From Alteromonas sp. KUL42 (lineage in GTDB: Bacteria; Pseudomonadota; Gammaproteobacteria; Enterobacterales; Alteromonadaceae), in contig NZ_BJKK01000001.1 in NCBI RefSeq assembly GCF_006538325.1, positions 248,001 to 312,000 on the forward strand: DNA of 64,000 nucleotides, given 5' to 3'. Shown piece after piece: positions 27,858-37,107 of this stretch. Position 1 is the first letter of the stretch. Each line of letters starts with the position of its first letter. The position numbers and the translations under genes were made by a program. Under the pieces are notes generated by a model, which made no database searches, was not told where the DNA came from, and saw nothing but the letters and a program-made list of their open reading frames with translations.

Positions 27858-29339
27858 CTACTTACTCAACGCACCACTAAGCGAAGCCTTCATTGCATAA
27901 AGTGCTTTTTCATTTGGGCTGGCCATTGATGATAATGGACTTGAAAAGCGCTGCATGCCAGCGAATATGCAGTACCACGACGGACGTAAATACACCAGCT
28001 TGCTATCAACTTGGTTAAGTGCTGTTTCGAAATTGGCACCACTGTCCCATTCTTTCAGTAAATAGGCGAGGGTGTCGGGGACTTTTATATCGTGTCTACA
28101 GGCCTGCCAATAGGCGGTATCAGTGCGTGTATTAAGGTAGTAGTGGGCGGCGATATAATCACGAATTCCGTCAAACATACGGTTCATTTCTACATTGTAT
28201 TGCTGATATTTGTGAGGGTGGTCTGCCTGCCAACAATCAACGAAATGATGAAGGGCATATTGCACGAGCATAAGGGCAGTGGCTTCTAAGGGCTCGATAA
28301 ACCCTTGTGAAAGCCCAATACAAACACAATTACCCTGCCAGTGCTCTTCTAACCTGCCTACTTGCATGCGAAGGTGTCTGGCTTCACTGTCATTTACTTG
28401 TTCGCCAAGTACTTGCCTAAGTTCTGCTTCAGCATCACTACTTGAACAAAATTGTGTGCTGTATACATAGCCATTACCAGTGCGACTTGTTAGTGGAATT
28501 TCCCACTGCCAACCGTGTTCAAGGCCTATTGAGCGGGTTTGCAATTTGGCTTCTGGCGATGGTAAAACTGGGCTTGCTATGGCAACAGCAGCATCGTTGA
28601 ACAAAGTATCGCTGTAACTCTTGAATACGCGTTTTTGGGCTTGCTTGCCCAGTAGCCCGCGAAAGCCTGAGCAATCGACGAAGAGTTCGGCCTGTAATTG
28701 TTGGCCATCTTCCAATTGCACAGCGTGAATGGTTTGTGCGTCGGCGTGTACTGAAGCAATGGTGCCTATGTGATGCTTCACGCCTTTTGCTTTAGCGTAC
28801 TGCTTTAAAAAGTCGCCCAGTTGGCCTGCGTCAAAATGATAGGCGTAGTCGATATGTGTAGCCGTCGAAAGTGTATTAGGCAAAATGCCATCTTCAACCA
28901 TTTGCGCAGCGGTAAAATAGTGCGATGGATTAACATCGGTATTTATACCACGTCTTCTTTGATTTACCGCGTCGAAGTACTGATCAGCAGTGGGAATATC
29001 AAGTGCTGAAAAGAAAGGGTGGAAGTAGCTGTTGTCAACGTCGGCGTTATTCCAATTTTCAAAGCTAATGCCCATTTTGTAGGTGGCACTGCACGTTTGC
29101 ATCCACGTATTTTCATCAACGCCCAAATAATCGAAAAAGTGGCGTAAATAAGGGGTCGAGCCTTCGCCTACGCCTACGGTGCTTATGTCAGCCGACTCCA
29201 ATAGGGTAATGTTAACGGGCTGCTGTTTGCTTGGATGTTGCTGACGCGCCAATTCAACCGCTCTTGCTAAATAACACGCGCTCATCCAGCCAGCCGTGCC
29301 ACCCCCAACAATAACAATATTTGCTGGAAGCGCCTTCAT
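27858..29339 (-). CDS. Flavin-dependent tryptophan-halogenase-like protein of the nag locus
   Basis: A 493-residue FAD protein. It has the N-terminal nucleotide fold IVIVGGGTAGWMSACYLA, the putative catalytic Lys88 in ATYKMGISFENW (equivalent to Lys79 of PrnA), and the halogenase WxWxIP signature as WQWEIP (277-282). These residues argue for real halogenase chemistry, with FADH2 supplied by a partner reductase that is not encoded here. Its start overlaps the nagR stop by 4 bases (ATGA), so the two are translationally coupled. Similar genes are often found beside TonB receptors and sugar regulators in Alteromonadales and Xanthomonadales; the substrate is unknown. Confidence 0.87.
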   Translation of the reverse strand: MKALPANIVIVGGGTAGWMSACYLARAVELARQQHPSKQQPVNITLLESADISTVGVGEGSTPYLRHFFDYLGVDENTWMQTCSATYKMGISFENWNNADVDNSYFHPFFSALDIPTADQYFDAVNQRRRGINTDVNPSHYFTAAQMVEDGILPNTLSTATHIDYAYHFDAGQLGDFLKQYAKAKGVKHHIGTIASVHADAQTIHAVQLEDGQQLQAELFVDCSGFRGLLGKQAQKRVFKSYSDTLFNDAAVAIASPVLPSPEAKLQTRSIGLEHGWQWEIPLTSRTGNGYVYSTQFCSSSDAEAELRQVLGEQVNDSEARHLRMQVGRLEEHWQGNCVCIGLSQGFIEPLEATALMLVQYALHHFVDCWQADHPHKYQQYNVEMNRMFDGIRDYIAAHYYLNTRTDTAYWQACRHDIKVPDTLAYLLKEWDSGANFETALNQVDSKLVYLRPSWYCIFAGMQRFSSPLSSMASPNEKALYAMKASLSGALSK

Positions 29340-30403
29340 GATGCTTTCTCTGTAGAAGCGCGTACCACAAGTTCTGGTACAAAAGTGTGAACTAGGTTCT
29401 CATGGGGAAGCTTGGCTTTTTTTGCACGCAGAAATTGAATAAGTGACGCAGCAGCATGTTGAGCAATTTCATTAGTAGGCTGAGATGCCGTGGTAAGTGG
29501 TGGAAAGGTTTGACGAGAAAAGGGGCTATTCTCGAACCCTGCAATGGCTAAATCATTAGGTACATCTACACCTTTCATGCGTGCCCCAAATAGGGTTCCC
29601 GCTGCAATTTCATCGTTACATGCAAAAACTGCTGAAGGGTGGGACGGCATAGCCAATATAGTCTCGGCACTTTTTACCCCCGTTTCAAACGAGTAGGTGC
29701 CTTTAATCACTAACGATTCATCAAAAGCAATATTGGCATCCTTGAGTGCCGCTTTGTAACCATTAAAACGCTCGATGGTAGATTTGTGTATTTCATCACC
29801 GGCAATAAACGCAATGTGGGTATGGCCTTGCTTGATCAAATGCTGAGTTATATCAAATGCCGCTTTAAAGTCGTTTACTAGAACATAGGGCAGGGAAGAG
29901 TCAAAAGCACCATCACCGGATAAAATACGAACGTAGTTTATGTTGTTATCGTCAAGTTCTCCGAGCACATCCGGCATTTCAGATAGAGGCGGAGATAAAA
30001 TTAGCCCAGCCAATTTGGCGGTGTCTACCATGTCTACCAGTTCTTTCGCGATGTCTTTCGAACTGGCATCACAAGGGTGAATGAGAAGCTCAAAGTTATT
30101 TTTTCTGCACACATCTAATATGCCCTTTTGCATATCGATAATGTAGTAGGCATTCGGGTTGTCATAAACATACCCTAAAACCGATGCGCCTTTGCTGGCA
30201 AGGTCTCGAGCGGCCTTGTTCGGTGTGTATTTAAGTGCAGTAATGGCTTCTTCAACACGCTTTAAGGTGTCGGGCTTTACTGTCCCTTCTTTATTAATTA
30301 CACGCGATACGGTTTTTATTGAGACGCCTGCCATTTCGGCAACACTTTTGATGGTAGCAGCCAAACTTTTTCTCACTCTTAAAATTGGTTTAAATTTCAA
30401 CAA
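29336..30403 (-). CDS. nagR: LacI-family regulator of N-acetylglucosamine use (NagR type)
   Basis: LacI-family repressor: N-terminal HTH ATIKSVAEMAGVSIKTVSRV with hinge NKAARDLA, then a sugar-binding core (VLGYVYDNPNAYYIIDMQKG onward). The frame opens at TTG 30403, but in this family the protein usually begins at (M)ATIKxVA, so a GTG at 30376 or a TTG at 30364 is a plausible real start. It is divergent from the TonB receptor gene. The gap between them holds two perfect copies of a palindrome repeated upstream of nagK, which identifies it as the likely operator. By analogy with Alteromonadales NagR, it should release DNA when a GlcNAc metabolite is present. The symbol is by context. Confidence 0.85.
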   Translation of the reverse strand: MLKFKPILRVRKSLAATIKSVAEMAGVSIKTVSRVINKEGTVKPDTLKRVEEAITALKYTPNKAARDLASKGASVLGYVYDNPNAYYIIDMQKGILDVCRKNNFELLIHPCDASSKDIAKELVDMVDTAKLAGLILSPPLSEMPDVLGELDDNNINYVRILSGDGAFDSSLPYVLVNDFKAAFDITQHLIKQGHTHIAFIAGDEIHKSTIERFNGYKAALKDANIAFDESLVIKGTYSFETGVKSAETILAMPSHPSAVFACNDEIAAGTLFGARMKGVDVPNDLAIAGFENSPFSRQTFPPLTTASQPTNEIAQHAAASLIQFLRAKKAKLPHENLVHTFVPELVVRASTEKAS

Positions 30404-30478
30404 TTAAGACAGTATTATTATCTTTTTGTTAAAAAAACTATTTGCAGCTTCACAATCTGTCATGTAAGTTAACATTTA

Positions 30479-30494
30479 ATGACAGCGTTGTCAT
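30479..30494. promoter_or_regulatory. NagR-type operator 1 (nagR/TonB receptor gap)
   Basis: Palindrome ATGACAGCGTTGTCAT, identical to the copies at 30544 and 36120. It lies between the divergent nagR and receptor genes. Confidence 0.85.
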
Positions 30495-30510
30495 CTAAAA
30501 ACTGTACCTT

Positions 30511-30527
30511 ATAACAACGCCTGTCAT
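30511..30527. promoter_or_regulatory. Degenerate NagR-like site between operators 1 and 2
   Basis: Reads ATAACAACGCCTGTCAT; on the minus strand this is the operator with one extra G and one mismatch. It may be a weak site or a decayed operator. Confidence 0.4.
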
Positions 30528-30543
30528 TTTATTATTATTACAA

Positions 30544-30559
30544 ATGACAGCGTTGTCAT
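30544..30559. promoter_or_regulatory. NagR-type operator 2 (nearest the TonB receptor start)
   Basis: Second perfect ATGACAGCGTTGTCAT, with centre 65 bases from operator 1 and 25 bases before the receptor ATG. It is placed to block transcription of the receptor. Confidence 0.87.
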
Positions 30560-30583
30560 TTTGGCTGAGAGAAGGTTAATACA

Positions 30584-33310
30584 ATGTACAAAAACCAACA
30601 AAGTAAACTAACAAAAAGTGTTCGCCTCGCCATCGCAATGGGCACACTCGCGAGCATTTCTGTACCTGTAGCCGTTGCGCAAGAAGCAGGTGAAACAGAA
30701 GTCATTGAAGTAACAGGGATCCGTGGAAGCCAAAAGGCCAACATTAACGCCAAGCGTTTCTCAAATGCGATTGTTGATGCAATTACCGCAGAAGACATTG
30801 GTAAATTCCCAGACAAAAACGTAGCAGAAACCCTAGCACGAGTTCCGGGTATTACTATCGACCGTGACTTTGGTGAAGGCCAAGGCGTTACCATTCGTGG
30901 TGTTCAACCAGACCAAAACTTAACCCTTGTTAATGGTCAAGCAGTAGGTACGGGGCAGTGGTTTGTTCTGTCAGATGCAACGCGTAACTTTAACTTTGAG
31001 ATTTTGGCATCTGAAATGATTGCTGGTCTTGAAGTGTATAAGTCTTCTCAAGCTGATATCGACGAAGGTGCATTAGGTGGTACGGTTATTCTTAAAACTC
31101 GTAAGCCGTTTGACCTTGATGCAAACTCTGGCCAAATTTCAATTGAAGGTCAGTACGGTGATATTGCTGATGCACTAGACCCAACGCTGTCAGGCTTATA
31201 CAGCTGGAAAAATGATGACGAAACTTTCGGTATCTTGTTCTCTGGCTCATATCAAGAAAGAACAGTTGAGCGTGAAACCAACGAAGACTTTGGTTGGTTT
31301 GGCCCGAGCATTGCGCGTATCGACCCACTTATCGAGCCGCCAGTTGGTGCTTCTCAAAAAGGTGCTATTCCATGGGGTATGGGTTCTGCATTGTTCAAAC
31401 AAGACCGTGAACGTGTAGGTTTTGATGTTACTGCACAATGGGCGCCTAATGATGACTTCGATATGTCAGTTCATTACTTGTCATCAACCCTTAAAGCCGA
31501 CAACGTAAACTCTAACTTAATTGGTATTCCATTTCGCGGTATTGCGTACACAGGCACAGACACTAGCCCAGGTACTGTAAGCGCAGACAACGTGGTTGAA
31601 TCATTAAGCATGATGGGTGTGGACAACCGTCCTGGTTGGGCACGTTTCATGGCGTACGACAACATTTTCCGCGATGGCTCTGAAATGTCGACTGAAATTG
31701 TGGACGTTGAAGGTCATTACTTAATGGGTGACGGCAAACTACACTTCCAACTGGGTACAACCACAGGTGAAGGTGAAAACCGTGACTTCTTTACTGAATT
31801 CTGGGCAGGTGCGAACGACCCACGTGCTGCTATTGATTTCTATAACCCAGGTGGTGACAACCCTTATATCGACTTCACTACAGCAAGCCCTTGGTTAGCT
31901 AATCCTGGTGATGAAATGTGGTTAGGCGGCATTTTCGATCAGTTAAATGCAACAGAAGATAAAGAAAACTACATTCAATTCGATTACGAGCACACCGTTG
32001 ACTGGGGTGCGGTAACAGAGATTAAAACCGGTATTAAACGCCGCGACAGAAGCTTCTCGCAATCGCGTTACAGAACTGACCTAGCTAACCTAGATCCAAT
32101 TGGTGCAGGTAGCCTAGGCCCAGCATCGGCGTTCTGGACAGGTGACATGGTAAATGTGTCTCACTCTAACACTAACGGTGTAGGAGCTAGCTACTTCTTC
32201 CCAGACAAAGATGCTATGTATTCAGCGTTGTACAACGTTGCTGAGTGTACAGGTGACGCGTCTACTTTGTGTCGTCGTACTGACCAATTCTTAGATGAAT
32301 CATCATTTGAAATTGAAGAAGACATCACTGCTTTATATGCCATGGCTAAATTCAGCGGTGAAGGCTTCAGAGGTAACGTAGGTATGCGTTACGTTGAAAC
32401 TGATTCAACATCAAACGGCTATGATCTTACAACTGGTGAAGCAGTGGCCTTTGACGGCGGCTACAACGAGTGGCTACCAAGCATCAACTTGTCTTACGAT
32501 TTAACCCAAGACGTACTATTGCGTATGGCTGCAGCGCGTGTACTTACTCGTCCAGCGCCATTCCAGTTGGCACCTGCGGTTAACTTAACACCAGAGACAA
32601 GCTCAGGTTCAGCGGGTAACCCACAACTCAACCCACTCACTGCAAACCAGTTTGAAGTGGGTGCAGAGTGGTACTTCAGCGACTCATCGGTTGCAGCAAT
32701 TACGGTATTTAAGAAAGATATCAACGACTTTATCTTTACCAAAACCGTATCTCGTGAAATTGATGGTCAGCAAATTAACCAGCTAAGAACACCTGAAAAT
32801 GGCGGCTCAACCACTATTGATGGTATCGAAATGCAAATTCAACACGTGTTCGACAATGGTTTCGGCGGTTATGCAAACTACACCTATACCGATGTGGCAG
32901 ATGCGCAAGTGGATGAAGCGGTTGCGGTGACTGATGCCGACGGCAACATTGTTGGTGCAACGCTAGCTTCTCGTTCAGTGAGCTTCCCGAATACGTCAAA
33001 AGACTCGTTCAACATTGGTGTGTTCTATGAGACTGATGTGTACAGCGCGCGCTTGAACTACAACTACCGTTCAGAGTACTTCATTGCACAAGCTGAAATT
33101 GGCGACCAGTACCGTGATGAGCAGTCTCAGTTAGATGCGCAAATTAGCTGGAACGTAACAGAAAACATTACGTTGAAAGCTGAAGCACTTAACTTAACTG
33201 ATGAAATTTGGGAAAACTACTACGTTCGCAGCAGCGATGGTAAGCGCCTAGGCGGTACGCAAAGTGCCAATGGTCGTCGTATCTTCGTTGGCGCGAGCAT
33301 GAAGTTCTAA
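30584..33310 (+). CDS. TonB-dependent receptor for chitin oligosaccharides/GlcNAc
   Basis: A 908-residue outer-membrane transporter. Signal peptide (about 1-32, ending VAVAQ), TonB-box region near EVIEVTG, plug domain (about 50-175: FPDKNVAETLARVPGITIDRD, GQGVTIRGVQPDQNLTLVNG, EVYKSSQADIDEGALGGTVILKT), then a 22-strand barrel ending SANGRRIFVGASMKF with terminal Phe. It belongs to the long Alteromonas/Xanthomonas carbohydrate receptors. Two operators lie just upstream, and a GH20 gene follows in 160 bases. By context it imports chitin oligosaccharides. Outer-membrane uptake would feed the lipoprotein hexosaminidase next to it. GAGAGAAGG serves as the ribosome site. Confidence 0.93.
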   Translation: MYKNQQSKLTKSVRLAIAMGTLASISVPVAVAQEAGETEVIEVTGIRGSQKANINAKRFSNAIVDAITAEDIGKFPDKNVAETLARVPGITIDRDFGEGQGVTIRGVQPDQNLTLVNGQAVGTGQWFVLSDATRNFNFEILASEMIAGLEVYKSSQADIDEGALGGTVILKTRKPFDLDANSGQISIEGQYGDIADALDPTLSGLYSWKNDDETFGILFSGSYQERTVERETNEDFGWFGPSIARIDPLIEPPVGASQKGAIPWGMGSALFKQDRERVGFDVTAQWAPNDDFDMSVHYLSSTLKADNVNSNLIGIPFRGIAYTGTDTSPGTVSADNVVESLSMMGVDNRPGWARFMAYDNIFRDGSEMSTEIVDVEGHYLMGDGKLHFQLGTTTGEGENRDFFTEFWAGANDPRAAIDFYNPGGDNPYIDFTTASPWLANPGDEMWLGGIFDQLNATEDKENYIQFDYEHTVDWGAVTEIKTGIKRRDRSFSQSRYRTDLANLDPIGAGSLGPASAFWTGDMVNVSHSNTNGVGASYFFPDKDAMYSALYNVAECTGDASTLCRRTDQFLDESSFEIEEDITALYAMAKFSGEGFRGNVGMRYVETDSTSNGYDLTTGEAVAFDGGYNEWLPSINLSYDLTQDVLLRMAAARVLTRPAPFQLAPAVNLTPETSSGSAGNPQLNPLTANQFEVGAEWYFSDSSVAAITVFKKDINDFIFTKTVSREIDGQQINQLRTPENGGSTTIDGIEMQIQHVFDNGFGGYANYTYTDVADAQVDEAVAVTDADGNIVGATLASRSVSFPNTSKDSFNIGVFYETDVYSARLNYNYRSEYFIAQAEIGDQYRDEQSQLDAQISWNVTENITLKAEALNLTDEIWENYYVRSSDGKRLGGTQSANGRRIFVGASMKF

Positions 33311-33322
33311 TTGCCTACGTTT

Positions 33323-33385
33323 AAAAATAGTTTGTGTGTTCGCTATTTTTAATGTGCATGAGGGTAGGGCATAAGCTCTACCCTC
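33323..33385 (+). terminator. Two hairpins between the receptor and hexosaminidase genes
   Basis: AAAAATAG/CTATTTTT (33323-33350) and GAGGGTAG/CTACCCTC (33360-33385). The second has no T run. They may attenuate read-through or stabilise the receptor mRNA. Confidence 0.5.
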
Positions 33386-33469
33386 ACTTTCCCAACACGT
33401 AAGTGGTATCGTGCAGTTAATTAATATAACTGTATCGTTGAGTTACAAAACAAGTGAAGGACGTTCTAC

Positions 33470-36097
33470 GTGAGAAGTATTCTGGGATTATCGTTTTTAT
33501 TGATGTCATGTTCATCCGCTGTATCAAAAGTGAGTGCGGTTGACCAGTCTCAGCTTGATACGCTAGGCCAGAGCCTACAAGTTAAGTATGCATTGTTGAG
33601 CAATCTTGATGACACTCAGTGCCGTACTCACATTCCAACAGGTGACTGTTTTTCTGCAAAAATAACGCTAAGCGGCTCATCAATCACTATTCCAGCTTCT
33701 ACTTCACTGTATTTCAGTCATATAGCGCCAGTAAGAGGGTTTGATGTTGCTGGAGATTTTTCTGGACAGGAGCATGTTTCTGGACAGGCGCTTGCCAAAA
33801 ACAGTGACGCTATTAGTCTTGAACATATTAACGGTGACTTGCACCGCCTGACATTTAACAAAGACTTGACACTTAAAGAATCTGACGCTGGTGACGCACT
33901 GTCCGTTACGTTATCAGCCCCTTTTTGGCATGCTTCGCGCTCTGACGTTATGCCAAATTACTATTTAACTTATGCTGAGTTAGACCCCGTTATAGTGGCG
34001 TCGACTACCCGCGTTCAAGAAGCCGGTAGCGGCTTGTTGGTGAATAAGCACACCACTGCATGGGCTGATGCTAGCCAGTATAAACGCGTGCCTAGCGATA
34101 ATATGCCGCTAATGGATAGCGCCTACTTTTTTAACAATGACAAGCCTTTTACGCCAGCTACCGACAAAGCGTTACAGCGCGTTAATCCTCAGCGCGTTAT
34201 TCCTCAGGTTAGTGCGCGAAGCGACAGCAATGAGCGCGTTGTTGTAAAGGGTATAACCGTTGATTTTGAGTTCGATAAAGAACAAAGCGCAAATAAAGAA
34301 CTGGCGCAATTAGAGGAACTGAAAAAGCAACTTGAGCCTGCCATTAGCCAAATGATGTACTTTGGCTTACAAGTGCAAGATACGGGCATGCCAGTAAGTG
34401 TTTCCCTTAATGCCAATGACTTTACGCAAGGCGAATATGCACTTGAGGTAACCAAAGACAAAGTCAGTATTAAAGCCAAAGATGTAATAGCAGCAAACTA
34501 TGCATTGCTTACATTAGCGCAGCTTTTTGATAGTGAAAATAACACCTTACCTGTTACCTCTATTCATGATGCACCGCGCTTTGATTTTCGTGGAATGCAC
34601 CTAGACATTGCGCGTCATTTCCCGGGTAAAGCGACCATTGAGTCGGTCATTCGCCAAATGTTCACCTATAAACTGAATAAATTGCACCTTCATTTAAGTG
34701 ATGACGAAGGGTGGCGTTTACAGATAGATACACTGCCAGAGCTCACAGACATTGGTGCATACCGTTGTCATGATCTCTCGGAAAGTACGTGTTTGCTTCC
34801 ACAACTTGGCAGCGGGCCATTTAAAACTGCAACAGGCAATGGCTTTTTAAGCAAACAAGATTACATTGATATTGTGAAAATGGCGCATGAACGTGGTATT
34901 GAAGTTATTCCGTCGCTGGATATGCCTGGGCATGCACGTGCCGCAATAGTGTCTATGAATGCGCGCTACCAACGCTTAATGCAAGAAGGCAAGCCGCTAG
35001 AAGCACAGCAATATTTATTAGTGGATAAACAAGATACTACGCAGTATGAAAGTGTGCAGTTCTATGGCGACAACACGATTAACCCTTGCCTAGACAGCAC
35101 ATATACGTTTATCGACACGGTTATGACCTCGGTTAAACAACTGCACCAACAAGCGGGTGTGCCGTTACGCCAATTCCATGTTGGCGCTGATGAAACCGCG
35201 GGTGCGTGGATAAACTCACCTGTGTGTCATGCTAAAGGTGTGAATGTTGACAATATTCTGCCTGACTTTGTTGCACGAGTGCAGCGTATAGCGATTAAGC
35301 ACAATCTCAATATTGGTGGCTGGAGTGATGGTATGGAGAAAGCCGCCAACACACTAGACAATGAGCATGCTTACACCAATGTGTGGCACCTATTAGCGGC
35401 AGGTGGAGAAAACACCGTATCGCACTTTGCCAAAGCCAATATTCCAGTGGTGCTGTCATTTCCCGACGTGCTCTATTTTGATTTTCCCTACAGCAGCAAC
35501 CCTTATGAGCCAGGCTATTACTGGGGCTCAAGGGCAACCAGCACTGAAAAAGTCTTTTCCTTGATGCCTGCACATTTAGCGCTACACAGCAGAGAATGGA
35601 CAGACCGCATGGGTAATAGTTATACCAGTAACGACACGGTAGATGCGTCTTCGGTGGTAGGTATTCAGGGGCAGCTATGGTCGGAAGTAACAATAAACCA
35701 AGATGCTGTTGAATACATGGTTTTTCCTCGCTTACTTGCACTAGCTGAACGTGCATGGCACTACGCTGACTGGCAAAAAGATGCGTCGACATTGTCTAGT
35801 GAAAACCAATTAAAAGCAGTACGAAATAATGATTGGCAAGGTTTCAACAGCGCATTGCTTTCACAGCACGCACCTGTGTTGGTTAAACAGGGTGTGAATG
35901 TGCGCGTGCCTCAACCTGCTGCGATAGTTAAAGACGGCAAGTTGTTAATAAAGCCTCAAGCAGGCCTTGTAATGGAGTATTTAAGTGCTGATCAGCAGTG
36001 GATTGAATATACACAACCTGTAGCAATAAATGGGGTGGTTAACGTGCGTGCTCGTATTGCAGGTACACAACAAGTAAGTCGACAAGCACAGTTATAA
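33470..36097 (+). CDS. Lipoprotein GH20 beta-N-acetylhexosaminidase
   Basis: Cleaves terminal GlcNAc from chitin oligosaccharides. An 875-residue protein starting at GTG with an AAGGA ribosome site. The N-terminus SILGLSFLLMSCSS has a lipobox (LMSC), so it is probably a lipoprotein. After an N-terminal carbohydrate-binding-like domain (about 30-170) comes a GH20b domain and the TIM barrel (DAPRFDFRGMHLDIARHF, LHLHLSDDEGWRLQI, PSLDMPGHARAAI), with the catalytic Asp-Glu pair in FHVGADETAGAW (about 573-574). The C-terminal small domain ends about residue 875. It is part of the nag locus, between the receptor and a third operator. Confidence 0.94.
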   Translation: MRSILGLSFLLMSCSSAVSKVSAVDQSQLDTLGQSLQVKYALLSNLDDTQCRTHIPTGDCFSAKITLSGSSITIPASTSLYFSHIAPVRGFDVAGDFSGQEHVSGQALAKNSDAISLEHINGDLHRLTFNKDLTLKESDAGDALSVTLSAPFWHASRSDVMPNYYLTYAELDPVIVASTTRVQEAGSGLLVNKHTTAWADASQYKRVPSDNMPLMDSAYFFNNDKPFTPATDKALQRVNPQRVIPQVSARSDSNERVVVKGITVDFEFDKEQSANKELAQLEELKKQLEPAISQMMYFGLQVQDTGMPVSVSLNANDFTQGEYALEVTKDKVSIKAKDVIAANYALLTLAQLFDSENNTLPVTSIHDAPRFDFRGMHLDIARHFPGKATIESVIRQMFTYKLNKLHLHLSDDEGWRLQIDTLPELTDIGAYRCHDLSESTCLLPQLGSGPFKTATGNGFLSKQDYIDIVKMAHERGIEVIPSLDMPGHARAAIVSMNARYQRLMQEGKPLEAQQYLLVDKQDTTQYESVQFYGDNTINPCLDSTYTFIDTVMTSVKQLHQQAGVPLRQFHVGADETAGAWINSPVCHAKGVNVDNILPDFVARVQRIAIKHNLNIGGWSDGMEKAANTLDNEHAYTNVWHLLAAGGENTVSHFAKANIPVVLSFPDVLYFDFPYSSNPYEPGYYWGSRATSTEKVFSLMPAHLALHSREWTDRMGNSYTSNDTVDASSVVGIQGQLWSEVTINQDAVEYMVFPRLLALAERAWHYADWQKDASTLSSENQLKAVRNNDWQGFNSALLSQHAPVLVKQGVNVRVPQPAAIVKDGKLLIKPQAGLVMEYLSADQQWIEYTQPVAINGVVNVRARIAGTQQVSRQAQL

Positions 36098-36119
36098 GTG
36101 CTTGTTTTCATGGTTAAAA

Positions 36120-36135
36120 ATGACAGCGTTGTCAT
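36120..36135 (+). promoter_or_regulatory. NagR-type operator 3, upstream of nagK-nagB-nagA-nagP
   Basis: Perfect ATGACAGCGTTGTCAT, 73 bases before the nagK ATG at 36209, so the four downstream genes probably form a second NagR-controlled transcript. Confidence 0.87.
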
Positions 36136-36208
36136 GTTTTAAGCAACGTCGCAATTTCTAAAAAGAAAGTAATGCGCCTGGTGCATTCACTTAAAATGAG
36201 ATGTTTGA

Positions 36209-37107
36209 ATGAGTTCTGATTTATTTTTATTGGTATTGATGGTGGGGGAACCAAGTGTCGCGCTAGGTTAGAAAGCCCCGACGGCACCCTTCTTGGTGAA
36301 GGGATCAGCGGCCCGTCCAATATCATGCGAGACAGCGAACTGGCCAAAGTATCCATATTAGATGCTATCGACAAAGCAATTGGCAGTGCAACGGCAACCT
36401 ATGGTTCGCCAATAGCATTAACGCAGTGCGTAGTAGGCACGGGTGTAGCGGGAGCCAACATCGCATCTGCTAAGGTGCATTTTGAGCAGTGGGCTCACCC
36501 TTTCTTATCATTACATGTGCTAAGCGATTTACACGCTGCTTGTATCGGCGCACACAATGGTAACCCGGGTGCGGCAGTTATTATTGGTACAGGGTCGTCT
36601 GGTACCTTGTGGCGCGACAATACCTTTTGTGATGTTGGTGGTCACGGCTTTCCTATCGGTGATATTGCTAGTGGTGCATGGCTTGGTCTTAAGGCGCTGC
36701 AACACACCTTATTGTGCTTAGATGGTTTGAAGCCACAAGACGAATTGGCAGACAAAATATGTGCAGCTTTTCAGTCGACCAATACCGATGACATCGTGGG
36801 TAAATGCGCAGAATTTAATACCCATCACTACGCAGCATTGGTAGAACAAATGTTGCCACTGCTATATACCAACCAGCCCACCGTGCAGACCTTGTTTGAA
36901 GAAGGTGCGCGATATATCGAATTAATGGCGCTAAAACTGTTAGACGGTCATTCCCATAAGCTGGCGCTTATTGGTGGGCTAAGTAATGTGTATTCAACGT
37001 TTTTTTCAGATCCTGTTAAAGCGCGCTTAACCGCATGTAAGGCATCGCCACAACAAGGTGCCATTTACTATGCAAAAGCTGCTTATTCTCAACAAAAAGG
37101 TGAGTAA
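36209..37107 (+). CDS. nagK: N-acetylglucosamine/glucosamine kinase (BadF/BadG/BcrA/BcrD family), with apparent 5' frameshift
   Basis: Phosphorylates GlcNAc (or glucosamine) with ATP. The N-terminal motif GIDGGGTKCRARLESPDG, then GTGVAGAN, IIGTGSSGTLW and ALIGGLSNVY identify the ATPase family used as NagK in Alteromonadales. As given, the kinase frame is open only after a TGA at 36217 and has no ATG, GTG or TTG before 36325, which would remove the ATP site. An ATG at 36209 in the neighbouring frame encodes SSDLF and would join it if the T5 run at 36224-36228 had six Ts. So either the sequence lacks a T or the gene is broken. Overlaps the nagB-II start by one base (TAATG). Confidence 0.85.

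Noticed and set aside
36209..36235. Programmed -1 frameshift in nagK
   Set aside because: The A TTT TTA sequence is close to a slippery heptamer but lacks the required first identical base, and no following stem was seen. A missing T is simpler.
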